A DNA stretch of 64,000 nucleotides. It comes from Falciphora oryzae. Its lineage: Eukaryota > Ascomycota > Sordariomycetes > Magnaporthales > Magnaporthaceae. Under the pieces are notes generated by a model. The model had not been told where the DNA came from. It saw nothing but the letters and a program-made list of their open reading frames with translations, and made no database searches. Each line of letters starts with the position of its first letter. The first letter of the stretch is position 1. The stretch spans positions 281,786 through 345,785 of the forward strand of contig JNVV01000017.1 of the NCBI GenBank assembly GCA_000733355.1. The letters are read 5' to 3'. Positions 43,762-55,796 of the stretch are shown here, in pieces. Position numbers and translations under genes: made by a program.

Positions 43762-45175
43762 ATGCCGTTGCCAACAGCCCCCCCTTCGGCCAATAGGGTG
43801 GCACGCATCCTCCTCGCCGGCACTCCGGCCCGGAGGAACGCGCCGCTGCCGCACCGGCCCCCCAGCGCGTTAGCGCAACCGACTACGCCGTCTCCGTTGC
43901 GAAACACGCAACCCCCAACAGGGCCCGGACAGGGCCAGGAAGGCACCAACGACGGCAGCACCGGCACAGGTGCCCCCTTCCCTTCTTTCCCCCTCCCCTC
44001 CCACCCCCGGCCTACGCGCCCGCCCCTTGGGTCGGCCGCAGCGGCCGCGGAGGACATTATTGCGAATTATAGCCGCAAGCACCAGCAAACGGCGCTAGTT
44101 TGCACAACCTTCGCCCGGTCCATCGACGCCGGCATCGCCTCCCTTCCGGCGGAGGCAATCCACGAAGCAAACGAATGGAAAACCTGCTTTTTGGAGTACG
44201 CAAAAGAGGCGCTTTTAGGCCAACCAGCCTTTTACCGGGGGATAAAAGGCCCGCCGGCGCTACCGAACCTAACGACGCGCCCGATTCGGCGCGCGCGATC
44301 CCGACCACCTACGCGTCGGTGGCCCGGGCGGCTAACCAACAGCCCCAACAACCCGCACAGGCCCCACGGAACCGTGCACCCCAGGCCGCCCGGGCACCCC
44401 GGGCGCCCCGCCCAGACTTCCGGGTTTTCGTCAGAATCCCGGAAGAAAGGCAGGCTTGGGCCAACCAACAAACGGGCTTCAGCATCCGCAAAGCCCTTGC
44501 CGACAGCAGGGACCTGCCGTTTACGACAGCAGACGCCCCGGAAGCCTATCGAACCCCTACTGGGTTCGTGCTAAAAGCAAAAACGGCCGACATTCAAAGC
44601 CGGCTTTTGCAGCATCGATCCGAACTAGGCCGTTTATATAACGCCGAAGGATTGAAAAGCCCGAAATCTGGTTCAACTACGTGATTTCCGGATGCCCCAC
44701 GTCTTTGGCAAACGGCCTCGGCGAAGGAGTTTTAATAACGGAGGACCTGGTCCGGGAGGAGGTCGAAGCCCAAACAGGGCTGAAGCCGGTAAGCGTAAAG
44801 CCCTCCGGGGCCGGCGCCGATTACCAAGGGCGTATATTATGGATTATATCCTTTTATACGCACGTGGCTGGGTTTAGGCTTTGGGGGACTACTTCCTTCT
44901 CACGCCGCATACAAAAACACCCGCCGGTGACCCAACACACCCCCGGCTGCCACGGCTTCCACGTGGCCCGCAACTGTGCCCGGGCCGATAGGTGCCTCCG
45001 TTGCGGGAAACTAAACGACGGCTGGCACGAGCAACCGTGTACGGCCCCCCCGCAATGTGCGAATTGCTCGGGCCCGTACCCTGCCGACCACCCGAACTGC
45101 CCTATAAGGCCTATACGGGTAAACGGAGTGCTTAAGCACTTAACTAAAAAGGAAAAGCATTACCGACGACGTCGA
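43762..45175 (+). pseudogene. LINE ORF1 (gag-like) with zinc knuckles, frameshifted
   Basis: A proline-rich N-terminus continues as EDIIANYSRKHQQTALVC, then changes frame near 44237 into PTTYASVARAANQQPQQPAQ and PDFRVFVRIPEERQAWANQQ, and again near 44655 into a frame with NYVISGCPTSLANG. The last part has CCHC-type knuckles (CHGFHVARNCARADRCLRC, CANCSGPYPADHPNCP) and a basic KKEKHYRRRRK tail. This is the order expected for ORF1 of Tad1-like LINEs. ORF2 does not follow; the sequence passes straight into the JmjC relic at about 45183. Confidence 0.82.
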
Positions 45176-45182
45176 AAAGTTT

Positions 45183-46090
45183 GCAACAGTGATCTCAGAT
45201 CCAACGGAACTAGGCAACGTGGCCTACCAGACCGACATCCCAGCCCACACTGAAGAAGAGCGCAAGGGAGCATTCCTACCTCCAGAAAGTCCGGTTTGGC
45301 CGTTCCGAGGCAACAAGTTTCCTGCGGATGGTCCTGTGCCCGGATTACACAATCCTTCCGCGTATAAGTCGCGGCCGTAGGGACCGTTTGCATGGTATCG
45401 TGAAGATTTACGAGCGTGGGCAGTTAATTATCTTTACTGCGGAGAAAAGGTCTGGCGCGTTATCGAGCTAGGATCAGAAAAACAAGCGGATAGTGTTTGC
45501 CGACATGCTGGGAGTGACTGTAACAAGGGGTCAAAGACGGCTTGGAGAAAGAATCTCTAGATTGCAGATAATCTTTCTATGGGCTCAAGAAATGCTTGAG
45601 GAGGAAGGAATCTTTCGTGAAGGACATAGGAGATGGCAGGGTTTATATAGACCCTTTGTGATCCGTGCGAAGTATCGAGTACATGATTCACACTGCCTTC
45701 CGACCTTCACCGCTTGGCCTTAGGGCCGTTGACCGCCTATGCGGGTCTTCGACCCTCCGTGAGGCCGACTCGTGATGCCGACTAGTTAGGTCCACGGGTT
45801 CTTCCGTGTGACAGTGACGCCGACCTATAACCAATATCTCCGGCACCAAACTTTGTATGGCGGCGTTAATCGCTTACGGGAGGGGGGCGTCGTGGTAAAA
45901 GAATTCAAGCAGAAAGCGGGGCAATTGGTCATTACCTTCCCAAGCGCCTACCATTTTGGATTTAGCGTCACTCCCACTTAGGCCGAAGCGGTTAACTGGA
46001 CGGATTCCACAAATCGGTCCGGGGAATATATCCTTTGCAACGCGGAATGCAATGATCACGACCCGATTACGTATAAGATAACGTTTTCGA
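45183..46090 (+). pseudogene. JmjC-domain protein relic, split by a solo LTR
   Basis: Before the LTR the frame reads VWPFRGNKFPADG, then a TAG at 45378, then PFAWYREDLRAWAVNYLYCG and KVWRVIEL. Omitting the LTR (45519-45818), it continues FADMLGV and NQYLRHQTLYGGVNRLREGG, then EFKQKAGQLVITFPSAYHFG and AEAVNW. This is the JmjC Fe(II)/2-oxoglutarate fold used by histone demethylases. The first iron ligand of the usual FAWHxED is tyrosine here (WYRED), while the distal histidine (AYHFG) remains. Stops at 45378 and 45979 fit TGG-to-TAG and CAG-to-TAG changes, and one frameshift lies near 45480. Dead gene; original target unknown. Confidence 0.75.
45519..45813 (-). mobile_element. Solo LTR of the Gypsy B family with GTGAC target duplication
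   Basis: On the minus strand it starts TGTCACACGG and ends CTTGTTACA, 295 bp, similar to the Gypsy B LTR at 38097. Perfect 5 bp duplications GTGAC flank it at 45514-45518 and 45814-45818. It interrupts the JmjC frame exactly; removing it and one GTGAC copy restores continuity. Confidence 0.93.
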
Positions 46091-47215
46091 ACGATTAGCC
46101 AAACGACTAGCCGCAAAACTTAATTTCCTTTGAAAAAGATGCAGGCGAAGAGAAGCACGCAGGTTAGGAGCAGTACGCCGGAAAGCAGCACACTGGCGAC
46201 GAGGAGCACACGGACGAACAAAATACAGGCGATAACCAGCAAACCAAAATCGCAAAACCCTGGAAATCGGGAAAAAGGAAATCCGAAAGTAACTCCTATC
46301 CCGCAGGATTTGTCACTGGGAATAATACGCAACGAGCCGCTACCTTACGCAATGCATAGCAAAAAGCACTAAAAGTGGCAAAAAACATAAGCGGAAAGCA
46401 TTACAAATGCGGCGAGCAGCAGGGCGAAACCGTCGAATTACTAAGGTTACGGAGAAACAAACGCGCTATTACCCCAAATGAACCACCATCCGACGAGCCA
46501 CAATCCAAACGAAAGCCCCGTCCCGTAGCCATTATGGCCGAACATCTACGCGACGCAAACGCTATCGCACGGTTAAAGGGTTACATTAAAACTTCGAAGG
46601 GAAATAAACGGCTTCCAGAATTAGAGGTTAAGGAAGAAGATACATTCCGCGCAGCAGTTGCATATTGCAAAATTGCGATTCAAGCTAAGCAGTTAGCTGG
46701 CTACTGTAGCTTAAGGTTATGGATGGCATAGGCTTCAGCTAATAAGCTTATTAACCTTAAGAAGGAGAAGGCGAATAGAAAGCGCAACCTTAAAGATGTA
46801 TTTAAAAGAGCGCATGCAGAAGTCGCTACCTTGATATATGGTGCGTTTAAAAATCGCCTTTCAAGCAGGAAAATTGGAAAATTTGGGGGCATTTATAGCT
46901 ATGCTTCCCTTCGATAAACAATTGGACGACGGTATAGTATTTCGGGATTACCAAAGGGTTGGGCAAAACGAGATGGAACAGTTGAAGGAGCAGTTAACAA
47001 GGGGTATTGGTTTACAATTGGCAAAGGTGGCGGACGAGTTTTTAACAGCTTTGCGGAAAGGCAAAGCGTACCCCAGAAGGGCTTGGGAAGATGTCGCTGA
47101 AACAGAACTGGTGAAATTAACCCTATAGTACCAAATGGAGCTGCTTCAGCGCGCGTAAAGCTTAAAGTGGCAGCCGCAGGGACAGCAACGGCAGGATGAA
47201 AAAAGGAAAAAAATT
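46091..47215 (+). pseudogene. Continuation of the JmjC-bearing gene: charged, lysine-rich region
   Basis: The same frame runs on after the JmjC fold through basic and polar sequence, interrupted by several TAG and TAA codons, and then gives KYIKTSKGNKRLPELEVK-like charged blocks (about 46535-46730) with RAAVAYCKIAIQAKQLAGY. A later piece (46838-47128) has MLPFDKQLDDGIVFRDYQ and AKVADEFLTALRKGKAYPRR. No known domain was recognised. AT content is higher than in the neighbouring genes, consistent with mutation of a formerly repeated gene. Confidence 0.4.
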
Positions 47216-47298
47216 GCAACAGTTTAATTACTTTTTCCCGAAGGCGTTAGGAGGCTGGCGCAGAATGACGATTCAATCTCATTCCAATTGGTTGTGTA

Positions 47299-47336
47299 TT
47301 AGTCAGCACGTCAGCCCAGGCTGACGTGCTGACTAA
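47299..47336. repeat. Perfect 18 bp inverted repeat with 2 bp loop
   Basis: TTAGTCAGCACGTCAGCC is followed by CA and its exact reverse complement. It marks the end of the JmjC-bearing debris. It could be a foldback element remnant or a protein-binding palindrome. Confidence 0.9.
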
Positions 47337-48020
47337 CCGATGCTTGGTGGCATTTATCGATCGATGCTTTGCCCGCCTCGAGGTCGGACCTGGCCGATTT
47401 TGGAAGCCCAACGACCCGTGTTCCGGCAGGCGGTACCCAGCACCCCCGCCGGCCTGGCACCCCGCTAGGAGACACACCTCGGTCAAGGCGGCTCATGACG
47501 GCGGTCAACCCCTGGAGCGACACACGCTACGGCGCACGCTGAGGGACGCGCGATATGGAGAATTCCGGAGTGCTGTGTGCTTTGCTGTTAACTAAGTCAA
47601 CGACCCCTAAAGTGATAAATGAGCTTACCTACCTAATGTGAGGCAATAATCACAGCATTAACGATGCCTACCACGTCAATAGCAATGCAATCCATCAAAT
47701 TTGTCAACACTTAACACTGCCTCGTCGGAACTTCTCCATGCATACCCGTAGGCGGGTAGTTAACACATCTTAGACTCATCGCCCAAGAGAAGTCGGTTCT
47801 CGTCCACATAAATTCATTGCTGCAGATGAAATCGACCTAGCCAAAACACTACAGGTCACATCGCTAAAGAAAGACCCAGATTCTTTCTGCCCAGTAGCTC
47901 TCCATCATTTGCGTTCAGCCTCGTCATAAGTCATAGCACAACGTGCCTCATCTTAGGTCAATCTCCCACCCCAGGCCAAATCCTACCCTATTCTGTGTAA
48001 CGCGATCCCCAGCGAGGTGA
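47337..48020. other. Intergenic, downstream of the AAA ATPase gene
   Basis: No supported gene. Probably contains the 3' untranslated region of the AAA gene. Confidence 0.5.
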
Positions 48021-51000
48021 CTATGGCGCCCGAGAACCCGGCGGATAGTACTTTGGCGTCCCTGGAGGCATTGACGAGCCCTGTGGCTGCTGAGAGGCCG
48101 GCATCTGGGGGTAGTTCTGGGGGTAGTTCTGTTGGGTGTACTGCACCTGCTCCGGCCTCAGCCCTTGCAAGTTCTGGGGTAGGCTACCACCCGTCCCGGC
48201 GATGCTCCCAGGCCCCCCGTAGCCTTGGTACCCTTGCCCGCCGTAATTGAACGCTCCGCTTTGGCCATACTCTGCCGCGTTCGGCTGGGTGCCCGGTGCC
48301 GCAGCGCCGCCCAGTACTCCGCCGCCTGACATCCCGCCTGACTGCGCGAGAGTCGACGGCATGCCGCCCAGGCTGCCTAGGTTGGCGCCCATGTTGGCGC
48401 CGCCCAGAGTATTGACACCCAGGTTGGCTCCCAGTGTGTTGGTGCCAAAGTTCGCGCCCGGATTGGCGGGGCCCAGGTTAGCTGCCGCGTTCTGCGGGGC
48501 CTGCAATTGAGCCATGAGCGACGCAGGGTCCTGCACCGGCGCCGGCCCCCGCTGCTGCGGGAACAACTGGGCCGTCGCCATCCCAGGCACCCCGCCGGTC
48601 CCGAGCCCGTAGTTGGCGATGCCCTGCTTGTCGTACCTAAATTCGCGACTGAACGCCAGATCTGACTCATTCCGCTGATGCTTGACGAACCACAGGTACT
48701 CATTGAACTCGTTGGACACGGCCGCGACGCGCTCAAAGTGCCACTTTCGCACGTTGATGGGCTCGCCCTCCTTGCGGTGGTACTCTGCCAGCGCGATGGC
48801 CGTCTGGAACGCGTTGCGGATCTGGCGGCCGTTCCAGACGGGCTTGAACTGGGGAGCCGTCTGCTGCAGCGTCCACAACTGCGCCGCGCACAGGATGATC
48901 TCCCCCTCTTCGAACTCGATGTGCTGTAACTTGTCTTCCGGGGCGGCCTCGATGCTGTTCTTGCGCATGCGGCGCATCTGCGTGCGCCAGATAGCGATCG
49001 TCTGGGTGTCACTGAGGGCCGGGTAGTAGAGCGCCATGGAGACGCGCGACTTGAAGGCCTCATCGAAGGCGCCGACCTTGTTGGTCGTGAGGAAGAGGAT
49101 GCCCTCGTAGTACTCGAGTACTCTGAGGAACACTTTTTGGGGGGCGCGCGGCTAGTTAGCGAGCGTCTGGGTGCCGTTGGTGTTGGAGGCGGATTGTGAA
49201 GGCTACGCACCAGAGACGAGGGCGTTGCGCTCCACGTTATCTCGACTTCTCTCAGCGAGGAAGACGTCCGCCTCGTCGAGCAGTAGGACGCAGTCCCATG
49301 CTTGAGCCATCTGGAACGACGTCTGCAGGTTGGCCTCGACGTCGGTCGGAGTAAGTCCAAGATCTCCTACAGTGGTACGGCTGTGTCAGTGGATGCCCCC
49401 TTTGCCCCCTGGCGTCTCCTCTCTAGATTGACCCGCGAAGTTTCGAGGACGACACAAGAACAGAAGACATACCACACGTGATAGGCAGTAACGGCTTGTT
49501 GTAATACTCCGCCACGGTTTCTAGGCCACCGAGAGTTAACTGAGTTCAGAGTCGATATGGGGCACAGCAATCTCACCGGCCGTCGAAGTCTTTCCCACTC
49601 CCGGGACGCCGTGCAGCAAGATGATGAGTCCTTTCCCTATTTAATCAGTCAGTCAGGACCCAGCTCCGCATTCCTTCAAAAGGGTCAATCCATGCCTTTG
49701 TCCTGAACGAGATCGTGCTGCCGTCTTTGAGACTTAGCCTTGCCGAAGTGCGTTTTCATCAGAGACTCGATGATCGACCGATGATCAAGAGATATTTGAA
49801 GGTCGTTCCATGCGTCGGGGTTCTCCTTGACAGGCTGCAGCCTCTTTTGCGGAGGGTCTGAATCGTCGTAACCAAGTTGGAGACAGGCTACAAGTGCATC
49901 GTTAGCGGATGTGTCCTGGCATTTCGGGTCTGGAAAGCCTCACCCCAGCGCCGTGTCCGGAGAACGAAGGCGAATATGCGGTCTGGGAGGAGCAGCATAT
50001 CGTCTCTGGTGGGTGGACCGTGCTTTTCCAGCCTCTGTCCTGGGTCCTTGAAATCGAGGATGGTTTCCGCCAGCCGAACGTCCCAGACACGATCGTCTTC
50101 GGTGTACTCGTCCGTGGGGTCTCCTTTGATTTCGCTCTCAGACGTCTGTGAGAGCTCAGTGTTTGCCTTCTCCGGCAGCCAGTCGGGGATGGCCTGCAGA
50201 CAGCGCTCAAAGTCAACCATGACTGGGCCCTCAATAGCCTCGGACAGCACGGCGATACTGTTCCCATTGCTGCCACGCTCGGGTCGCCGCAGGAGCTCGC
50301 CTTTGGGTGAGTAGCACAGGCTTCTCCCGCGGTAGTAGTTGTATGACGGCTGTGTGCAATTGAAAAAGTCGCCACCCCGCTCGAGGAGCTGTGCAGAGTC
50401 CACCAGGCCCTGTTCCTCTGCAACATGGAATGGCACAATGGGGAGACTCTTGATCTGTCGCAGGTCTGTGAACTCGTCAATAGAGAAGGCGCGGAACACG
50501 CGGACGAAGCTGGAGCCGTTGAAGTCGATGTAGTAGCAGTCAAGCTGAAACGGAAGTGCCTTGCCCTGCCAGAACGCGCCCATCTGCAGTTGATTGGTGG
50601 CATCCCTGGGGGCGGCTAGAGGCTTGCGGCCGCCGATGCCCTGAAGCACCCTCCACACCTTCTGAGGGATGGTTCGGTCTTTGACGTAGACGAGGCTCCC
50701 GGGGCTGAGGAGATGCCAGAGTTCGTTGAAATACACAGCACTTTCCCCGCTGACTCGCAGCTGCCCTATCGGCTTCAGGTATTGGTCGATGAAAGACACA
50801 ACCACGTCGAAGTCGTCGGCAGCTTCCACTCTCTCCTCCAGTGTCAGCTCGTCCCAGTTCGTACCTGAGCCGAAGATGACACTGCTCGAGTGGGACTCGG
50901 TGTTGGCAGCCTCGCCATCCGACTTTGATCCGTCCGTTCCGCCGTTGCCTTTGGTTATAGGTACCTGGCAGGCTTTGCGTAGCTCGTCGCGTCTTCTGCG

Positions 51001-51931
51001 AATCTCCTCGTCCAGGTGAACCAGGAGTTTGTATGGTCGCAAGAGAACCAGACCATGTTGGGAGAAGCGAAGTTTCCCGTTGCAGAGCGCGTCCAAGATT
51101 CTCCGTGCGGCCACCGAAGCAATGCGGACCCGGGCGGGGAGAGGCTTGACGCCTTGCCGGTGCTCCATCTGGATCGCGAGATCTGCATGGAGCGAGGATG
51201 CTTCAGTGTCACCTTTCACCCTAATAAACCGTGCTGCACCGGACGGTGGCTCGTCGGTCAATATGTAGAGGGAGGAGTGTGGCTGTGGCAGGCCTGTCCT
51301 GGAATGTCGTTGCCATTCTTCCCAAGAGATCCGCTGAAGTTCGGGGTTGGCCTTGGTACGCGCTACAACCTTTATTTCCTGCTTTGGCTCCGGGCGTCGA
51401 ACTTCGGTGATGGTTTCCAAGATCCACTGAAGGCTCTGCACGGTCTTCGTTAGGAAAAATGCCTTGTCCTCGTTGTCGAAGGTGAAGCTAAGATCCTTTG
51501 CCAAGCTGAAGTTTCGTGCGAGTTCAGTGAGCCGAGACGCAACGGCGTCCGCGTCCAGTTCAGTCGGCTCCTCTTCCTTTGCGGTCGAGCCTTTTGCATG
51601 CCCTTTGGCGGTAGGATCCTCGCCATTATCTTTCTTTCTCCCATCTTTATCCTCACCAACTGCGGCCGCTTTCGCGTCTGCTGGTTGTGCCTTATCATCA
51701 CTCGACAGATCCGGCGCATCCTAGGTATCGGCAGCAGTCGCAAGTCAGTCAACCGTGCTTGGGGCGGCTACCCTATGGAAATGTTCGAGATGAACGCACG
51801 GAATTTGCGGCAGTGCTCGCGCTAGTGTTGTCAGTGTTGGCGGTTGCGTTGGTGCCCACTGTACTGGCTGTGCTCTCCGGCGGCGACGGTAGGCCGGGAT
51901 TGTCGGCCGATAAATTCGCTGCGGTAGCCAT
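48021..51931 (-). CDS. AAA+ ATPase with DUF7025-type N-terminal region, seven exons
   Basis: Exons are 51931-51800, 51720-49944, 49887-49696, 49636-49577, 49520-49473, 49366-49211 and 49132-48021, totalling 1159 codons exactly (1158 residues). The N-terminus is Ala/Thr/Asn-rich. Around residues 340-470 lies a DUF7025-like region (LWHLLSPGSLVYVK, LDCYYIDFNGSSF). The AAA core has Walker A GVPGVGKTS near 709-717, Walker B CVLLLDEADVF near 765-775, sensor 1 ILFLTTNKVG and an arginine-finger-like FKSRVSMALYYP. The last ~180 residues are Gly/Ala/Asn/Gln-rich and probably disordered. Five introns are GT-AG; the one at 49695-49637 needs a GC donor. These fungal ATPases are lineage-expanded with no known substrate. 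Head-to-head with the DUF7708 gene across 899 bp. Confidence 0.92.
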
Positions 51932-52830
51932 TTTGTCGACTTGGGATCGAAGAACAGAGACTCCCAGGTGCCGAAGCCTGTCGACTGGACCTTGAGGTCA
52001 AGCGGAGAGAAGCTCTTATTGTGCCGCAGAACTGAATGCGTCGAGGATATCGGGTATGAACCTCGAGAGCTCAGCAGTTGGTCAAGGTTGACCTCAGCCC
52101 ACGAAAGACAAGCGTGTGAAGAAGGAAGGCTCGGTCCAGCGTGAGGATGAAAACTTGTGGTCCCTGAGAGCTCGAGGTTTCATATGCCCGGCTGGGGCTT
52201 CTTCTCCTCAGCTCGTGACGGGGGTCTGTGATGGCATGGCCAGCTGTGGCCTAGCAACATCCCGGCGGATGAGGAGATGATAGCAGCATGGCGTCGCCAT
52301 TGGCGGTTAGGTCAGGAATAAAGAGCGCAATTGGCCCGGCGACTGCAGCCACAGCTGTATCTGTATGCCGAAAGTCCGAGAGGCTTCAATATTGTGTACG
52401 TGGTGTCTACTCATTGGCGGATCTTGAACCCAGCTCCATGCAGGCCGCAATGAGCAGTTTTCGTGCCGGCGAGTTAAAGTCTTGAACACGGCTCATGCAC
52501 CCCACCATGTTCTGAAAAGAGGCAATGATCAGCGCCTGGGACAGAGTACATTATCCGAGGAGGCTGGGACAGGTTCTGACACGTTTAACCAAGTGAGGTA
52601 TAGCTGCTTTCTCAGCCTTTCTGTGACACCTGCATGTCGGGCATACGGCATTTGCAGCGTCCCCGGTGCCAGGCAATAGGCTATGGCGGATCGTTGACAC
52701 CCCGCGGCACAGTATTTCACTTGCGAACGTCCTTATCACAATCATTCCCATCTGTCCGCTCTGTCGAGAGTCTCGGCGAGGACTCAGCGTTGTGATTTCC
52801 CTACCAACAGTACCGGCAACCAGTCCCACC
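51932..52830. promoter_or_regulatory. Shared 899 bp divergent promoter region
   Basis: It separates the start codons of the AAA gene (-) and the DUF7708 gene (+). No frame with family similarity is present and no clear TATA box was identified. Its position alone suggests it drives both genes. Confidence 0.4.
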
Positions 52831-54788
52831 ATGGCCGGGACAGATGCGTTCATGGAAAGCAGGGCAGGGGAAATTGATCCTGCGTGGCGGGCTGCAGCCA
52901 CGGAAAATTTCTTGCAGAAGAGGAGGGAAAGGCAGGCATCGGAGAGGTGAGCTCAACCCGTCTCAAAGGAGAACAATATTCTCGCATTCTATGTGACGGT
53001 CTTTAACTCCCGCTTTTCACAACACAGGGCTCGCGAGCAGACAAAATCGTTCAAAGACCTTGTCAGAAACTTCGTCCGCTCTTCTAAGAAAGACGACATC
53101 AAGCAATTTGATGTCGACGGGACGTTCACGTGGAAAGATGTGCAAGAAGCCGTCAACGAAGGGCTGCAGAGAGACGCGGACAAGGATCGTTTCACTGCTC
53201 ACCCATTTCTGTTCATCAGCCGGACGTTTCAGCGGCAGTCAACCGCTCTGCAGCTTCTATTGGACTTCATTCCGGACTCGGAGTACACCTCGCTGATCTG
53301 TGGCGTCTTGAAGCTTGTTTTCGGGGTAAGTGGTCTGACGACGTTCCATCCGAGTGTCATTCTTTACATTCACCCGGTCAATCACCACGAGGCCCTGCAA
53401 TGACATATCTGATTTTAGACATATGGAAGGCTGCCAAAAGGGTCAATGACCTCCGAGAAAGGATCATCAAGTGTCTGGAGAGCTTGTCAGATCCCATCCA
53501 ACGAACTGAGAAGTACATGATCATATACACCGAGGATCCCGGGGTGTGGGACGCAGCCGAAGCGCTTTATCTCGGCATCCTAGAAGCCGTGGAAGCAATG
53601 TTGCATTGGATCGACAGCTCAGCCTTTGGTTTGTATTTTCGTTCTTTGTTTTGTATCCTAGACGTGAACTAACCGAAACCAGGCAGCGCGTTCAAGTCGT
53701 TACTCCAACAGTCGAGTTACGGCAAGTCTCTCGAGGATGACATCATCAAGAAGGGCATAGACGACAACGTAACCGAATTCGAATATGCCGTCTCGCTCGC
53801 TCTCCACAGAAATGTTGACAGCGTGAAGCGCACTGGAGAGGACACGAACCAGACCGTTCACCAAATCAAGTCAATGGTGCAAATGCTGGTGTATCAAGAA
53901 CGTGCTGTGTGTAAGTATCTCAAGCCCCTGTCGGCTAAAGCCACGATAACTTGGAGGGAAGCTTGCTAAGAGGCCCTCATAGCACCGCTTCCTCCGAACA
54001 GCGTCAGGAACTTTGTTACTCCGACACAATTGCATCGGATCCTCGGAGTCCAAAAAGACGCGCATGTCCTGGATATGGAGATGGCGACCATCGACGCGCA
54101 GAAGGCCTCTACGCCCGAATTCAACAGCCGCGCAACCGTTCTGCTGAGGGATGGTGCGTTCCAGGCATGGTTCCATTCCCGGTCTTCCCAGCTGCTCGTG
54201 GTCAACGGCCGAATGAAACTGTATCCCGAACAGGAGGCCGCCTCGCCGCTAACACTGGCGGCGTGTACGCTTTCGTCGGTCTTGGCCGAGTCCCGGCAGG
54301 CACTTCCGGCCATCTATCTCTGCGGTCAGCACAACGACCCGGACGACGGGCTGTCTGGGCCGGGCGGCATGCTGCGCTGCATATGTGCCCAGATGCTGCA
54401 GGCCAACCCGGACGCACTGGACTGCTCGGCGTTCAACTTCGAGTTCGTGGAGGGGATCAGCGCGCAGAACATCGAAACTCTGAACAATCTGTTCACTCTC
54501 ATGCTAAACACGACGCCAGGGAGACTGGTTGTCATTGTGGATGCCGTGTCCTGGCTGGAAGCTGGTCCTTGGGCGGAGGAATTCGCACTAGTAGTCGTTT
54601 ACTGGAAGCGACTTGTCGATTACTTCAACACCATCGGCAGCGGGCGGGTGCTCAAGTTCTTGCTTCTCAACTCCGGGATCAGCGGGCTGTATGAGAGGCT
54701 CCCGGGAGAGTGCTTCCTTGACATGAAGGACGCCGACGATTATGGCGTCTACCTGGATGATTCTGGGCATAACGTGGGGTACATCTAG
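52831..54788 (+). CDS. DUF7708-domain protein with STAND-like C-terminal half, five exons
   Basis: Exons 52831-52946, 53028-53325, 53430-53628, 53683-53910 and 53983-54788 sum to 549 codons (548 residues). All introns are GT-AG (81, 104, 54 and 72 bp), two with clear CTAAC or ACTAAC branch points. Splicing yields LICGVLKLVFGAAKRVNDLR, a hallmark of DUF7708, spanning about residues 60-230. The C-terminal half (SSQLLVVNGRMKLYPEQEAA, ICAQMLQANPDALDC, LVVIVDAVSWLEAGPW) resembles the NTPase-like part of fungal STAND proteins, but the P-loop GxxGxGK is absent. Role unknown; family members occur among fungal NLR-like, possibly allorecognition, genes. No disruption seen. Confidence 0.88.
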
Positions 54789-55796
54789 TGTCTGATCGAA
54801 CAAGGTCTAGTGCTTTGAGTATGTTCGTATGCATCAGTCTTCCCCAATGTAACCAACCTGCGGAGCAGATGTCGAGCTCCCGACGTGATACACACACCGA
54901 TTCGAGCGTCGAACGCTCCTTTATTTGGGGGACGCTCTAATCTTTGGTAGGACGATGTTGTCTGGGACCAGGAAAGTAAGACGTGAGAAAGCCTTTTGCG
55001 GGAGGGCGCCATTCTTGTACTTTAGCAACATCAAAGGCTTTTCTTCTACAAGTCATTTCCCCAAAGTTGGTCGGCCATGCGTCGAGGCATCTCGGCCGAT
55101 GAGTATGTCTGTCCCTTTGGACTATTGGACAGCAGCTTCAGCGACAACTTGGGAATCTCAAAGTCCTCCCCACTTTTCCTGACGGGATCCGTAAGCTGCA
55201 AGTTCAAGGTAAAAGCGGGGTACTCAGCAGGATATTCATGCATAAGTTCTGCGTAAATACTGTGTAAATGCTGTGTAAGTTGTCTTCCTTGTTAATCCCC
55301 CCATGATACAGCAGCAAATGACCGTCCAGAACCATGCGAACCTCTCGCCGAACCCGCCATACGCCTTCCCGGGCACGGGCGGTTAGGTCGCGGACCGACA
55401 GCAGTAGCAGAACTACCAGCCGTCCACGACCTCGGCGACGCCGCCTTCGCAAGGCTGGCCGTCTTCGCTCAGCATTGCCACAGCCGGTACCTCGAGATGG
55501 AGCGCTGCGCTTAAATTTCCCCGCAATGACCCAATAGGTGACGAACAGCAAAAACCCAACCAACCACACCCAAGCCTGCGAAATAAAAATGCCAAAGCCG
55601 GGACCAGCCGCCCCAGGCAAGGCGCCGGGGCAGCCCGTCTCGCGGAGCTGCCGTCGCGGCCGGCGGTAAAAAAGCCCCGCCTGCCGCAGGAGCAATAGCG
55701 GGGTACCTTTTGTGGTGCACTGAGTCGTAATGGTCGGCTGGTGACGCTGAGGTCGCGGCGAGCCTCTCTCTTTCTTCCTTGAGGTCTGCTAGCGCG
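54789..55796. other. Intergenic with no supported gene
   Basis: A 163-codon minus-strand frame at 55204-55695 has one hydrophobic helix (WVWLVGFLLFVTYWVIAG) but lacks an ATG and a recognisable family. It is not called. Confidence 0.45.

Noticed and set aside
55204..55695. Putative membrane protein frame, 163 codons
   Set aside because: No ATG at the start, arginine-rich low-complexity body and no family similarity.
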